The notes: generated by a model from the letters alone, not told the origin. Positions 40,020 through 51,664 are shown, numbered from the stretch's first letter. The stretch: 64,000 nucleotides of DNA from Prorocentrum cordatum (GCA_963575745.1 CAUYUJ010020148.1:48501-112500), one strand, 5' to 3'. Program-made: numbers and translations.

Positions 40020-42050
40020 CCCAAGGGGTCCGACGGGTGCTCCATAACCCATAACACGCCTGGGAGGGTCTGTGAGAAGCATGGCGTGTCTGGAGGGGGT
40101 TCACGTGCTCTACAGGGAGGGGTAACGAGGAAGGCGGCAGACAGAAGAACGCCCCCCCCTCCCCCCCTCCCCTGCCTCCCTCCGCAGGCCTCCGAACACT
40201 CGACACTTCGAGTCGCGGGGCCCCAGACCTCTCCACCCTGCCGCTCTGAGCAACGGCTTGCCTCCCCGAGCCACTTCTGACGGTCCCGAGGCCCGTGACT
40301 GGCCTCGGGGGGCCGAGCGCGCGGACAACGGGCAGCGGGCTCGCAACGCTCGACTCTCTGGAGGCCTGGGCCCTCCGCCCGCCTCGGCCGAGGAGGCGGC
40401 GGGCGAGAGCAGGACCGCTGCGGCGAGGAGCGGCCGCTCCTCCCCCTGCCACCTGCCACTCCTCCTCCTCCGCCTCCTCCTCCTGCTCCTCCTCCTCGGC
40501 CCCCTCTCGAGGGGAAGGGACTCGCTCGGCAGTGGAGCGGGAGTGTCCGCGCGGCTGTGCCCCCTCGGCCACACCGGCAGGCGCGCGGAGCCCCGCGGCG
40601 AGGCAGCGGACCTTCCAGTTCGAGTGTTTTGCGGGCGACGCCGCGTGCTCGCGTTCCCATGCCCCGCCACCTCTCCCTTCCTCTTCCCGTCCCCCTTTCC
40701 CTCCTTCCTCGTTCTCCCCTCTCCCCCTCCTGCCCCTCGCTCTTCCCCTCTTCTCCCCCTCTCCCCCCCTTCTTCACCCCCTTTTCCTTTCTTCCCTCGC
40801 CTCCTCCCAATCCCCCTTCCTGGCCCGAGGGGCTGCCTGAAGTGAGGAGAGGGGGGGGGCACGACCAAGTCCCTCGGGGAACTCAAGCCCCCCTGCCACA
40901 GGGTCGGCATCCACCAGGAGGTGTGACGGGCAGGCTGAAGGCGGTCCGTGCTTCCTGCTCCTCGTTTTGGCATGTGCCCGTTATTTTTGCATGCGCCTTG
41001 CATGACAAAGCAAAGGAGCCGAAACAGCTTCGACGGCGTTAACTCGACGAATTCTGGGTGGTCGGTGCGACCTCTCAAGGAGCAGGGGGCTCCAGTGCGG
41101 TCCCTTTCCTCACAACTTTATGAAGTGTGGCGCATGGCTTCCCACTGCTTGCATGGCCTAAGGGGTTTTCCAAAGTTGCGGCTCCTGCCAGGTGGAGTCT
41201 CCCCACGCCACCCCGCTGCTTCGACCAGGAGGCGGCCGTTCCATTCTTGTCGCGAACTCTCGGGGAGCAGGCGCTTGCTGACCGCAGCCATCGCGTCCAA
41301 GGAACCGTCCACGGCCGCCTCTCGGCCCCCTTCCTCCCTCTCCCCTCTCCCTCCCTCTCCCCTCCCCCCCCTGCGTGCACTCTCGCGCAGGCGGAGAGAG
41401 GAATCATCGAGGAGGGGAGACGAGGCAGGACTGTAATAAGGTCAACGCGCAAACAGAGAAGAGGTGGGAGGAGGGAAGACAGGTGAGGAGGGTGAGGGGG
41501 AGAAGGAGGAGGAGAGGAGGACTGGACTCTGAACCCTGCGCTTAGGGGCATCAATGTCAAGGAGAGGAGAAACGAGGAGGAGGAACATGAGGAGGGAGGA
41601 TGACTGTTAGAGATGACAAGGCTCAGCCAGAGGAGAGGGAAGGAGGGAGAAGGGAGGAGGAGAGAGGCGAAGGGATGAGGGCCCCCACCTCCTCCCCCAC
41701 ACACACCCTCCCCCCAGAAGACTCAAGGCCCGCGCCTTTGCCTTTACCTTTCTTGGGCGGGTCGGCCGGCTCCGGCGGGGGTGCTCGGGGCGCCTGGGCG
41801 AGGCAGGTTTGGAGGAGGACTCCTCCGAGAAGAACGGAGGGGGAGGAGGAGGAGGATAAGGAGGAGTCCGAGGAGAGGTGGGCGAGAAGGGAGGAAGGGG
41901 CAGGGTTGGAGATTAGGAGGGGGCGAGAATCGTGCCAGGGATGGAGGGAGGAAAAGGCCGAGGGAGGGGAAGTTTCTCCACTGTTTCCTGGCGAGCTCGC
42001 GCACTGGCCTTCTTTCCAGCGTCGCGTCAGGGATCAATCAAGCTTGGTGC
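40020..42050. other. Low-complexity GC- and CT/GA-rich DNA, no certain gene
   Basis: CT-rich tracts lie at 40440-40500 and 40665-40810, and GA-rich tracts at 41480-41680. Between them is GC-rich sequence with a small repeat B relic at about 40275. At 41705-41800 the minus strand encodes QAPRAPPPEPADPPKKGKGK, the fifth K/G/P-rich island. Long minus frames (up to 622 codons) traverse microsatellites and are not accepted as genes. Confidence 0.45.
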
Positions 42051-42450
42051 GCTTTTCAAATTAAGCGGCGCCAAATTGCCACTGTCACCTCAGCGGCTCG
42101 CATCTGGGGTTCGCCAGCAGGACGTCGGGGAAACGACCAGAGACGAACAACTGCGCGCACTCCAGTAGAGTTGCATGGAGTAGTGCGAAGACCAGGACAA
42201 CATAGATAACACTGCAGACTGGAGCACAGAGTGTAAGACGACTTGGGCTGCGCATGCAGGTGGTCCCATGATGGCAGGAAGTCCACACATGATGATGGGA
42301 CTTTGGACGCACGCGACTCCGATCCTGTCGGGCACGTGTCCCCGCTCTTCTGGCGGGGAGAAGACATCATGTCGCAGCGATTGCACGCAGCTTGGGCCCA
42401 CACGCTGCGAATCAACGACTTACCCGACGACATACAACACTCGGGGATAC

Positions 42451-42635
42451 GTAAGACTCGAATCTGGAGGACCCCGAACTGGCCTGACGGGGAAGTGTAT
42501 AACATGACGTGGCCCGATCTGAAAATTTGCACGACTCCCGATGCAAACATCCCACGGAAACTGGACCGTCACCTTTCAAGACGGGTCCGTCACCAAGAGC
42601 TGCCGATCCCGAGCTCTGACGAACTCGGGTCTTAC
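42451..42635. mobile_element. 185-bp inverted-repeat element (family K), copy 2
   Basis: The left end GTAAGACTCGAATCTGG and the right end (reverse complement GTAAGACCCGAGTTCG) form short inverted repeats. The interior shares ATGACG, CCTGAAAATTTG-like and GACCGTCACC blocks with copies 1 and 3. Confidence 0.65.
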
Positions 42636-42769
42636 ATTTGCCCGACATGCGCAAAACGTTGCGTCTCTACTCCAATATAAAAATGCGAACACCAGAATAT
42701 CCCTGCGACCGTCACTGTATGCTGGTAGACAACACAATAGCCGGTGAGATTGCTATGCGCCCTCAATAC

Positions 42770-43005
42770 GTCTCAAGAGAACATCAGGACGGCCCTCAAA
42801 GACCCCACATGGACGCAAAAGCGGCATCTGAGAGCGACAGAATCCAGACAGCCCCATAGCGCCCTTTGACGGCCCCAGGGCCCCCCAAATGACCCAAAGG
42901 GCCGCAGGGCCCTCCCACAGCTGCCCAAAATGTTGCGAGATCGCTCCAAGACGATATCAAGATGGCCCTGAGAAGCCCCCCACCCCCACATCTTCCCCCA
43001 TATAA
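42770..43005 (+). repeat. P10 array, weak
   Basis: TCAAGAG, CCAAGACG and TCAAGATGGCCC words at 10 to 12 bp and multiples, more decayed than elsewhere. Confidence 0.6.
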
Positions 43006-43267
43006 TTTTCCCACCGGCTGGGTGGGCACGCAATTCACTAGCGCGGCCACAATGGCAACAAAGGCGGTATCACAGCAATAATAACGTTAATCGTGAATTG
43101 TCGTGGTGGTACCGGTGGAGTAGCGGCGCTGGTAGTTGTAATGTTGGGGAAGATGGTGGTGGCGGTAATTGTCGTGGTAGTGCTGGTCGTCGTGGCATTT
43201 GTTTTGGTGCTGGGGCCACGTTAACAACCGAGCTTGAATCGAGGTTTGGACCAGGAGCAACTGGGGA

Positions 43268-44150
43268 TGACTAGGAGAAGGAGGATGACCAGTGTGAACC
43301 CAAGAGTCATCAATTCTGTTGGAATTAACCCTCCCTCCAAGCTCCCTTTTCATAAGCCCCTGCAAAGGTTCATTTCCATTGAAGGAACTGCCTCGTTGGA
43401 CGACAACCGTTTGAAGATCCTGAAGCATGCCAAAACATTGCTCTCGGGATTCAAACGCCACGAATCAACCTGACTGCTGCGTCTTGGCGATCCGGATTCG
43501 TGCCAAAACGCCATTTTGGGGACTCCAACGCCGCGAATCAGCATAACTGTTGTGCCCGTGTAATCCTGAATGTTTCCAACACGCCATTTCGGGTACGTTG
43601 ATCATGGGAATCCGTGAAACTCTTGCAATTTCTTTAAACGAATGTGCGCGGCGTTAAGGCGAGAATCACATTTTCAAAAGGAGCCGTCCTCAATCCGTGA
43701 AGCTCTAGCATAAAAAAAAACGAGTGTGCGCGGCACGAGGGCGAGGACCACATGTTGATAAAGAGCCGCCCTCACCGTGAAGCTATTGCAAATGAACAAA
43801 AAAATGATGTGCGCAGAGCGCGAGGGCGAGGGCCACGTTTTGAAAAGGACCCGACCTCAATCCGTGAAACTCTTGCAAATAAGAAAAACGAATGTGCGCG
43901 GCGCTGGCGAGAGCCACATTCTGAAAACGACCCGCCTTCAGTCCGTGAAGCTCTTTTGCAATTTTTGGAAAACGAATGCGCACGGCTCTGAGGCGAGAGC
44001 CACATTTTGAAAACGACCCGCCTTGCATGTGTGAAGCTGCTGCCGTTGTTTAAGCTTCAGAATCGTGAGTGGTGAGGAGGTCTCAGGCGAAACGCCCGGC
44101 CCGCCCTAAAAACTTGCTTCGGGGTGCGACATTGAGAAATTATCGATAAG
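43268..44150 (+). repeat. Family F element, copy 2
   Basis: Same order as 34030-34905: AGAGTCATCAATTCTGTTGG, CCATTGAAGGAACTGCCTC, GCATGCCAAAACATTG and GTACGTTGATCATGGGAA. Then come five tandem units with GGCGAGAGCCACATT-like cores and the same closing AAACGCCCGGCCCGCCCT. It is preceded at 43085-43265 by a degenerate GGT/GTG stretch where copy 1 has the AGT array. Confidence 0.9.
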
Positions 44151-44440
44151 AAGAAGAATGGAGAACCAGAATCAACACTGGATCCATCAGCACTGCTGCA
44201 CTACACTTCCCCGTCCCAAGTTCCCTCATAAGAAGTCCCTACATGCAGCACGTGTCAATGCGGGAAGCACCCCATTGGAAGACAACCGCCCCATGGCATT
44301 CCAAACCTGGCAAAAGCCCCGGTCTAACACGGAACTGCCCGACATCCGTCTACTTGTAGAGAAAGCGAGGCAGAAAAAACACATCGCTCAAGGCAGAGCC
44401 CAGCGAGGGCCAAACTTTGAAATTAGCGTAGTTTGTGCTT
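44150..44440 (+). repeat. Family F, partial third copy
   Basis: CCCCGTCCCAAGTTCCCTCA, CCCATTGGAAGACAACCG and AGGCAGAGCCCAGCGAGG keep the family order but are strongly diverged. It follows copy 2 directly. Confidence 0.6.
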
Positions 44441-45180
44441 TGGTTAAGAGTTTTTGGTGGCATTGAACAAGGATGGTCCATGCGGGAACCCGACATCAAA
44501 CCATGACCTCGAACACTGGCCGTGTAACTGTTGCGCGTGCTAGCACCTTTGGCCATGCCTTCTCGCGCGAGCCGTCCTCCGTCTCTACAGCTGCAACCGT
44601 TTCTACATGCTTCATGTTCTTGCCATGATGTAGCAATGCGAATATTTCGTTTTGAAGAGAAACCGCTGAAACTCCAAAAATATTCTCTGAAGCTTTGCAT
44701 AAACCTCTCACGAGGTTACGACCTCTCGTAATTTTTGCAAGCGCCATTCAACAACGTCACACACAAACCTCGCCATAAACTTCAAGAGGGCCTCGCGCAA
44801 TTCTTTCCGTCAACTAACCAACACTTGCGATGGCTACTGCCCACGCGGGTCGACGTCTCGTGTCCCGCGCTACGGTACGATAGCTGCCAGGAAGCATCCG
44901 CACGGTATAGAACACCCACCAGCTTACATCTGCTTGTTAGGTGTGGAAAAAGAATGATGAGGAGGACGACGAATAGAAAGTATACAATAGGAAGAGACCC
45001 GTGTATGAGATGAGTTCGTCCTCATTCATGGCCACCTCGAGGCGGATTCACGGGGCGGCGGCGGGGACTGGGCGGGCCGGTGTTTAGCGAACATGCCCGG
45101 GTCGCGGCACGTGTTGGCAAAAAACTATAGCAGGAGGAGGGGGAGGAGGAGGAGGGAGAGAAGGGAGGCAGGCGATTTGG
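44441..45180. other. No gene seen
   Basis: Moderate-GC unique sequence with short open frames but no domain, splice-bounded exon or repeat that I recognise. Confidence 0.4.
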
Positions 45181-45183
45181 GAG

Positions 45184-45954
45184 TCAGGGGTGGGCGGAGA
45201 CGGAAGACGACAAGTCCGGGGGGCGGGAGAACGCGCACGGCGTCTGGCGCGAAGGCCGTGGCAGCACGGGCCGCCACCTCCAGCGCGCCTCCGGGAGGCC
45301 GAGCCGGTGCCAGCCGCGCTCCACGTCCGCCTGCTTCCGCATCGCTGGCCTCCTCCTCCCTCCCTCCTCCGCGGCCGCGCTCTGCTTTTCCACTCGCTCC
45401 CCGGCGCCCCGCGACTGGCGCGGCCCAGAGGTCCCGACCACCGCGCGCGCGTCCGCTGGCGCTGCCGACCAGACGATTCCGCAGCAGCGACCGCGCGCAC
45501 TGCCGCGCGGTGTGCACGCAGCGTGCCCCTCCGCCCTGCAGCGAACAGACACGCAGCGTGCGCGGAGGCGCGCCGAGCGGGGAGAGGGCGGTGACATCCT
45601 GCGGGCATCCCCCTCCGACGGGGCCGGGACCAGGACGGCACCGAACCGGGGCCTCACGGGGAGCTCTGGGAGCGGGCGCTTCCGGGGGGACGCGTCGGGC
45701 GCCGCGGCCTCTCCCAACAGGAGTTCCGGAGTGCTGCGGGGCTCTGGGCCGCCCCGGGGCCACACGTGACGGTCCGAGGCCCGAGCGACCAGCCCCGAGA
45801 GAGGCTCAAAGCCTCGGTCCTCCTCCTCGTTGCCGACGGGGGATCCTCTGCCTCGGCCTGGCAGGGGCGGGCCCCACGGCGCCTCCGCGGAGGCGCCCGG
45901 CGGAGCCGGCGGCGGCGCCAACGGCGGCGACTTCGGGGAGGCCTCGGCGTCGCA

Positions 45955-46050
<96 letters not shown>

Positions 46051-46058
46051 TTCGTCGC
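45184..46058 (-). CDS. Weak candidate: acidic-tract open frame
   Basis: The minus frame runs from a poly-Asp tract (the CGT repeat) into CDAEASPKSPPLAPPPAPPG, ASAEAPWGPPLPGRGRGSPV and GNEEEDRGFEPLSGLVARAS, with high GC at third positions. It recalls the poly-Asp segment at 22903-23091. The opposite strand is also open for 363 codons, so this may only reflect composition. No domain is recognised. Confidence 0.2.
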
Positions 46059-46140
46059 CGGCGGCGGCGGCGGCGTCGGCGCAGGCGTCGGCGTCGGCGT
46101 CGGCGTCGGCGTCTGCGTCGGTGTCGGCGTCGTCGTCTCG
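45954..46140 (+). repeat. CGT array followed by GGCGTC hexanucleotides
   Basis: A pure CGT tract (about 45954-46058) passes into GGCGTC and GGCGTT-like hexamers to 46140. Confidence 0.95.
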
Positions 46141-46384
46141 TCGTCCCGTCTTCATCGTCTTCGCCAGTCGGAGACCACCAGTGACTGGCTTGACCCCCTC
46201 CTCCCTGCCCTCCTTTCTCTTCTTTTTTCCTTTGCCTCCAACCTAAGATCATCCTCCGAAATCCGACGACCCCTTTGGGTCACGGCGTGTGAGATGCTTC
46301 CCTCTACTCAAACCCTTCCCCCGGGAGCCCGATCCGGCCGCTTTGGAGGGAGGGGGGGTGGGAGGGAAAAGGCGCCGGCCGCAC

Positions 46385-46570
46385 CCTTGGAACCTCAGGG
46401 GGCCCCCAAACGGGCCAAAAGAGTTCCAAATGGCCCCGCGGATGGTCCAAGAGGGCTACGAGTCGCCGAAAGATCGCTCCAATACGCCCAAGATTGCCTC
46501 CAGACGGTCCCACAGGCCCCCAAGACGCCCTAAGAAGCCACCAAGAGGCGTCCCGAGAGGCCCTCCAGAA
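46385..46570 (+). repeat. P10 array, short
   Basis: CCAAAAGAG, CCAAGAGGGC, CCCAAGATTGC and CCCAAGACGCC at about 10 to 12 bp spacing and multiples. Confidence 0.7.
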
Positions 46571-46722
46571 TCAAAAATCGTCCCATTCCCTAAGGGAAAC
46601 GTCAGAGTGAGGGGGCCGAACGGTCATTCATTGTCCCTGCGTGCGTGGCTGAATGAGGAATTCGTGGTGCGAATTCTGCTTGTTGCGCTGTTGTTGTTGT
46701 TTGTTGTCGTCGTCCAACCTGT

Positions 46723-46890
46723 GACCCACCAACGACCCACCCCGCGACCCACCCGTGACCCACTCTGCCACCTACCCGCGACACACCCACGACCCACCCG
46801 CGACCCACCCCGTGACCCACCCGCGACCCACCCCGCGACCCATCCGCGACCCATCCGCGACCCGCCCGCGACCCACCCCGCGACCCACCC
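46723..46890 (+). repeat. 11-bp satellite CGACCCACCCG, left part
   Basis: CGACCCACCCG and near variants (CCACCCCG, CCATCCG) repeat about fifteen times. The array is cut at 46890 and resumes at 47050. Confidence 0.95.
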
Positions 46891-47049
46891 TCAAGGGAGG
46901 AAAAAACACCCGGACCCGACAATTGACGTTTATTAAACGGCCCTGGGCATTGACTAAACAGCCCTGCCCTGTTCGATTCATTCCTTGTGTGCGTTTACTA
47001 AACGGCTTCGCTTGTCGGGGTGATTATTATGGGGTGGATTTTCCGCTCT
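46891..47049 (+). mobile_element. 159-bp inverted-repeat element (family I) inserted in an 11-bp satellite, copy 2
   Basis: It starts TCAAGGGAGGAAAAAACACC and ends GGGGTGGATTTTCCGCTCT. The host satellite gives CACCC at 46886-46890 and again at 47050-47054. Removing the element and one CACCC restores an uninterrupted CGACC-CACCC-GCGACC register. Inside are CGTTTATTAAACGG and CGTTTACTAAACGG palindromes and a diverged third. It is the reverse-oriented relative of 15433-15594. Confidence 0.95.
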
Positions 47050-47098
47050 CACCCGCGACCCACCCGCGACCCATTTGCGACCCACCCGCATCCTACCC
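47050..47098 (+). repeat. 11-bp satellite, right part
   Basis: CACCCGCGACCCACCCGCGA and a few further units continue the satellite after the inserted element. Confidence 0.9.
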
Positions 47099-47248
47099 AC
47101 ATTGGTTTAACGAAAAAATCGGCGCCTGCGGCGGGCTCGTTGTATAATGTGTGGAACTTTGGCACCTGCGGCGGGCTTCTCCAGAGTCTCGCACACTGCC
47201 GACGTCCCCACCGCCCCCTCACTCTTATCCGCATCTGCGGGGGGGGGG

Positions 47249-47251
<3 letters not shown>

Positions 47252-47291
<40 letters not shown>

Positions 47292-47330
47292 GTTTATATA
47301 TATACATACAGAGAGAGAGAGAGAGATAAA

Positions 47331-47361
<31 letters not shown>

Positions 47362-47373
47362 GAGAGAGAGAGC
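47252..47373 (+). repeat. TA tract then GA tract
   Basis: TATA repeats at 47252-47307 pass into GAGAGA at 47309-47373. Just upstream, GCACCTGCGGCGGGCTTC and a GCGCCTGCGGCGGGCTCG copy lie about 45 bp apart. Confidence 0.95.
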
Positions 47374-47384
47374 ACATTCGCCTC

Positions 47385-47790
47385 TTGGGCTTTCACGAGG
47401 CCCGCAACGGCCCAAGAAGCCTTCCAGATCGACCCAAGATAGCCCAAGAGGCCCCCAAGAGGGCTCCAAGACGGCTCAAGAGGGCCCCGAGACGGCCCCA
47501 GAAGCCTCCAAAACGGCCGAGGAGGGCCCCAGGACGGCCCCAAGAGGAGGCCCAGAGGGGGAGCACGAATGGACAATTCGAGCGCTCGGCCCCGAAAAAT
47601 CCTGAGGAGGCGCCAAGAGGCCCCCAAGGGGCTCCCACGAGGCCCCCGAGAGGCCCTAAAGAGGCCCCAGCACGGCTCGCAAGAGGCCTCAGCAGTGCTG
47701 CCAAAAGAGCCCAGAGAAGCCCAAGAGCAGAGAGGCGATTCGCCAACCGCCCCGGACGAAATCCCAAGAAGCTGAAATCCAAGATTCCCC
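47385..47790 (+). repeat. P10 array
   Basis: GCCCAAGAGGCC, CTCCAAGACGG and CTCAAGAGGGCC units at 10 to 12 bp over about 400 bp, ending near CCCCAAAACATCG. Confidence 0.8.
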
Positions 47791-48084
47791 AAAACATCGC
47801 GCGCGTTCCGCACACTCAATGCTTCACTCTTACTGCCGCCTCAAGGGGTCGGCAGAGCGGCGTCAGCCAATGAATCCACGTCCGGACGTGACGTGCTGAG
47901 CGGTAGCGTTTACTGCGGAGGCGAGACTGCAACGTAGCCAATGTTCCCAATCGCTTTATCATTGCCACATATTCGATGGTTTTACTTGATTATGTTTCCC
48001 CTCCCAACACCCCCTTGGAGTCGCGCCACTCCGCCGACCCAAGATGTATGCCCCCCTTCTCGGGCTCTCGAAACCAATACAACA

Positions 48085-48735
48085 AACCATAGGACATCTA
48101 AGATTTGGGCTTCTTGGGCCCCTGGGGACTCCAAGATAGCCTCAAGATGGCCCCAAGACGGCCAAAAACGGCCCTAAGACGGATCTGGATGGTCCCAAGG
48201 AGGCCCGTGAGGCTCCCAAGACGGCTCAAGGGGGCCCCAGGAGGACTCGAAAGAGCGCATCCAGAAACCAAAATCATTGATTTTCCGGTGGTTTTTGAAA
48301 TATTTTAGCGTTCTCACCTTTGTCGGCTCTCAGAGGACCATGACGGCCCAAGCAACCTCCAAGAAGACCTCAAGACGGCCAACGAGGCTCCCACGGGGGG
48401 CCCAGGATTGCTCAAGAAGGCCCCGAGACGGCCAAATGAGGCCCCCAACACGGTCCAAGGGTCCCAAGACGGCCCAAGAGGACTCCAAGAAAGCCCTGAG
48501 GCGGCCGCGAGGGGCCTCCAAGATGGCCTCCGAAGGGGCCAGACGGCGCAACAGCGCCCCAAGCCGGCGCAAGACGTCAACATGAAGCCCCACGAGGCCC
48601 CAAAGCGGCCACAAAGACGCTCCAAGAAGCCCCCACGAGGCTTTCAAGATGCTCCCAAGAACCCCCCATGAGGCCGCCCAGAAGCCCTGGGGATTGCAGG
48701 ACGGAGCAGCACGCACGCGCGGCAGCCGAGCAGGT
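48085..48735 (+). repeat. P10 array
   Basis: Dense 10 to 12 bp units (CCAAGATAGC, TCAAGATGGC, CCAAGACGGC). The AT-rich interruption ATCATTGATTTTCCGGTGG at about 48270 resembles those in other P10 arrays. Confidence 0.85.
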
Positions 48736-48779
48736 CACGCCAACCAACGCCCACACCTTCACATTTTAGCACTTTTCCA

Positions 48780-49010
48780 CAGCGGCGATTACGGCCGCGA
48801 GAGGCCCCAGACCGGCCTCGAGAGGCCCCCAGACCGGCCTCCGAATGGGCCACACGCGGCAAGAGCGCCCCAAGTCGGCCCAAGACGCCCCCAAGAGGCC
48901 CCAAGAGGCCCCAAAGAAGCCCAGTGCAGAAGAGGCCCCCCGAAGTCCCCAAAACACCTCCAAAGGCCACAAAGAAGCTCCCAAGAGGCCCCACAACGAC
49001 TGGACTGTAC
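48780..49010 (+). repeat. P10 array
   Basis: CGAGAGGCCCCAGACCGGCCT is repeated twice, then CCCCAAGAGGCC units follow at 10 to 12 bp. Confidence 0.8.
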
Positions 49011-50020
49011 GTGCTCTGGACTTGCACCCCGCGAAGCGAGAGGAATCTAGGCTTTCTTACACGTGCACAAAAATGAGGGCGGCTACTTTTCAGAGCCTGG
49101 CTCCATTGGGAGAGTTCCTGACATGTCGTGACATCGAAGCTAGAACCTTCCAACAGCTACTTGGCTGGGGTGGCAGCTGCGCGGATGAGGGCGATTGCCT
49201 TCAAGGTTTGCAGCGTTGCGGTCAAGAACGTTTGCTTAGCTTATCGCGCCAGCAAATCTGGCCCAACCACGCTGCGGCGCGACACGTTCAGCTGGTTTTA
49301 GTCCCCATGCATCAATGTCCCGAGCTTTCCCCAGCTTCTCGTCCCACGAAACAGAGCCACACGCCACCCACCCAGCTTGCAAGGTGGACCGTGTCGCAGA
49401 GGCTGCCGGCGCAACGAGCCAAGTACAAGCTCCTCATCGCATGCAATCTGATCAGCAGTGCGAAGTGAGACTACGGCAGCCCAAACCCCAATGGCCAACT
49501 ACCGGTGTCTCAACTCGCACTCCTCTGGGTCTTGTTCTGATCGTTGATGCGCATATCAAAGCCTCGAGGCCCCTCGCCTTTCCAACGGGGGTGCTCGTCG
49601 CAGCGGCAGGGGATGCTCGCATCACTCTTTGAGGGACTCTTTGGGAATGATGAGGGCGCATCGCAGAACCCATGGCGGGTCCTTGGTTTGCTCTGGTCCC
49701 TCATCCTCCTCATCCCTCATCCTTGTCCTCCTCCTCCTTCTTTTTCTTCGCCCTCATTAGACGTCTCGTCCTCCTCCCGAAGTCTGCGCTGGAACTACCT
49801 ATTAGATGCCTCACCCCCCCCAGCTGTCTTCTTACAGAGAAGCTTTCGTGAACTGCCGATCCGATCCTATCCTTCCGAAGTCTATGGAGGGCGGTCTCTG
49901 AAGGTCCCCGCGGAGGCCTCGGATGCGCACCGAAAAAGCAAACAACTGAACATGAACAACAGAAGTTTAGATGTCTTCCTTCCCGGACACGAGACGTGAA
50001 TAGCTGTTTGTTTGCTCTTT
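49011..50020. other. No certain gene
   Basis: Unique moderate-GC sequence. A plus frame continuing to about 49468 has mixed composition but begins inside a P10 array and lacks splice or domain support. Confidence 0.4.
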
Positions 50021-50024
50021 TGCA

Positions 50025-50105
50025 CAGAGTGGCTCCCCAGAGGTCTGGACCCCCTCCCCGGGAATTCCGTGTCATCCCGAGTCGTTGGTTCACTGCCCCA
50101 GAGCC
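50025..50105 (+). repeat. Dispersed repeat B, copy
   Basis: GAGTGGCTCCCCAGAGGTCTG, GACCCCCTCCCCGGGAATTC and ATCCCGAGTCGTTGG follow the consensus order closely. Confidence 0.75.
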
Positions 50106-50309
50106 CGCCGATGGCAGCCGAAAGCCTCCCGTCGTGATCTGTTTCGCGACGCTAGAAAGTCGGGGTCCTCCCCGAGCGCCGACGACGCGCTTTTCCGGAC
50201 GCGGGCCACATGGACTTCTCGACCCAACTCTTCCGTCCCAGACGGTTTCTTGACGGTGCCAGGGTCCCGAAGCTGCCCCTCCAAAATGTTGCCTCAAGGC
50301 GTTGGAGCT

Positions 50310-50515
50310 CTGGGCTCCTCCCCCTCCTCCTCCTCCTCCTCCTCCTCCTCCTCCTCCTCATCCTCCTCTTCCTCCTCCTCCTCCGCCTCCTCCTCCCCCT
50401 CCCCCTCCCCCTCCCCTCCTCCCCCTCCTCCTCCTCCTCCTCCTCCTCATCCTCCTCCTCCTCCTCCTCCCCCTCCTCCTCCTCCTCCTCCTCCTCCTCC
50501 TCCTCCACCTCCTCA
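50310..50515 (+). repeat. CTC microsatellite
   Basis: About 205 bp of CTC with CCC, TTC and ATC interruptions; a short CTC tract also lies at 50885-50920. Confidence 0.95.
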
Positions 50516-50984
50516 GGTCGTCGTTTCAAATCTCGTCAGACCCGGCCCCCCACACCTCCAGGGGTCCGCCCAGCCGTGGCCACGAGGACCTCCAGAAGCG
50601 CCCAATACCCTCCGAAACGACAACGCTGATGTCATCGTCGGTCCGCTCCTTCTGCTCCTTCTTCTTCTTCCTCCTCCTCCTCCTCCTCCTCACGCCCCCT
50701 CGAAGGCAGGAGTAGGGCGAGGAGGACCAAGACCAAGGATGAGAAGAATGATAGGGAGGGACATGCTGACGGTGATGCTGATGATGATGACGACCAGCCA
50801 TAACTTATGATGATGAGGACGCGGCGGAGGAGGAGGAGGAAAAGCTCTGGGCGCCTGGACATGTCCCTACAACGCGACATCCCCCCCTCCTCCTCCTCCT
50901 CCTCCTCCTCCTCCTCCTGCTGCTGCAACGCCCCAGACACTCCTCACTTTAACATCATACCTCCGAAGTTTGTCTTTGATTCAC

Positions 50985-51335
50985 AGAATGCCCCCCCCCA
51001 GAGCTCTGCACCCCTTCCCAAAGGACGGGTGCCCGCATCACGAGTAAACTTTTACCTGGCCCCAGGGCCAAATAAAGGCCCGCGGACCCCGAAAACTGCA
51101 ACAACACCTCCCGTCATGTTTGTTCTGCGAGGAAGTAATGGTTTCCGGCCAGGTCTCTGGCGGCCTGTCGGGACGATGCGCGCACTCCGGGAATGCTCTC
51201 GGCGAGGCGCAGCTGCTGCACGGCATCCCGGGGCCGAAGAACTGCTGGGCCCCCGGACCCCTCGGCCCCTTCCCCAGGGCCAATTTCCCATCTGGACATG
51301 TTTTTGACGGTCCAGAGACCCGAAACGGGCCTCCA
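50985..51335 (+). repeat. Repeats B, C and B in series
   Basis: Repeat B relic at about 50985-51070 (CCCCTTCCCAAAGGACGGG). Repeat C at about 51165-51245 (GCTCTCGGCGAGGCGCAGCT). Repeat B at about 51250-51330 (GACCCCTCGGCCCCTTCCCC, then TTGACGGTCCAGAGACCC). The same C-then-B order is seen at 16190-16370, so the two may be parts of one longer element. Confidence 0.65.
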
Positions 51336-51397
51336 GATGCCCAAATTGGCGGCTAAACGGCCGCCTTGACTCCTTCGCTGCGCCGAATGCCTGAGAC

Positions 51398-51510
51398 GTC
51401 CTCCTCCTCCTCCTCCTCCTCCTCCTCCTCCTTCTGCGATGCCTGTAATTTCCTCCTCCTCCTCCTCCTCCTCCTCCTTCTGCAGTGCCCGTCTCCTCCT
51501 CCTCCTCCAC
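51398..51510 (+). repeat. CTC microsatellite with duplicated TTCTGC island
   Basis: Two CTC runs separated by a CTTCTGCGATGCCTGTAATT island; CTTCTGCAGTGCCCGTC recurs after the second run. Confidence 0.85.
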
Positions 51511-51664
51511 CTCCCTTCCTCCTCACTGCACTGCCCCCTCGCTGAACTGCCCCCTCGCTGAACTGCCCCCCACCCCTCTGCTCGCCCCTCACGGGGCACG
51601 GCGAGCTGAGACAACGGCCTGAAGTCCAAGACCCGCATAGCGGAGCACCAGAAGGCCGCCCAAA

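Noticed and set aside
38942-40810. 622-codon minus-strand frame
   Set aside because: It crosses the GGA tract, the 84-bp tandem and CT-rich DNA, is R/S/P-rich, overlaps a 477-codon frame in another register and contains no domain.
45093-46184. 363-codon plus frame
   Set aside because: R/P/A composition ending in a poly-Arg CGT tract; the opposite strand offers a better though still weak candidate.
46723-47098. Direct repeats resembling a CRISPR array
   Set aside because: An 11-bp satellite with no spacers, interrupted once by an element.
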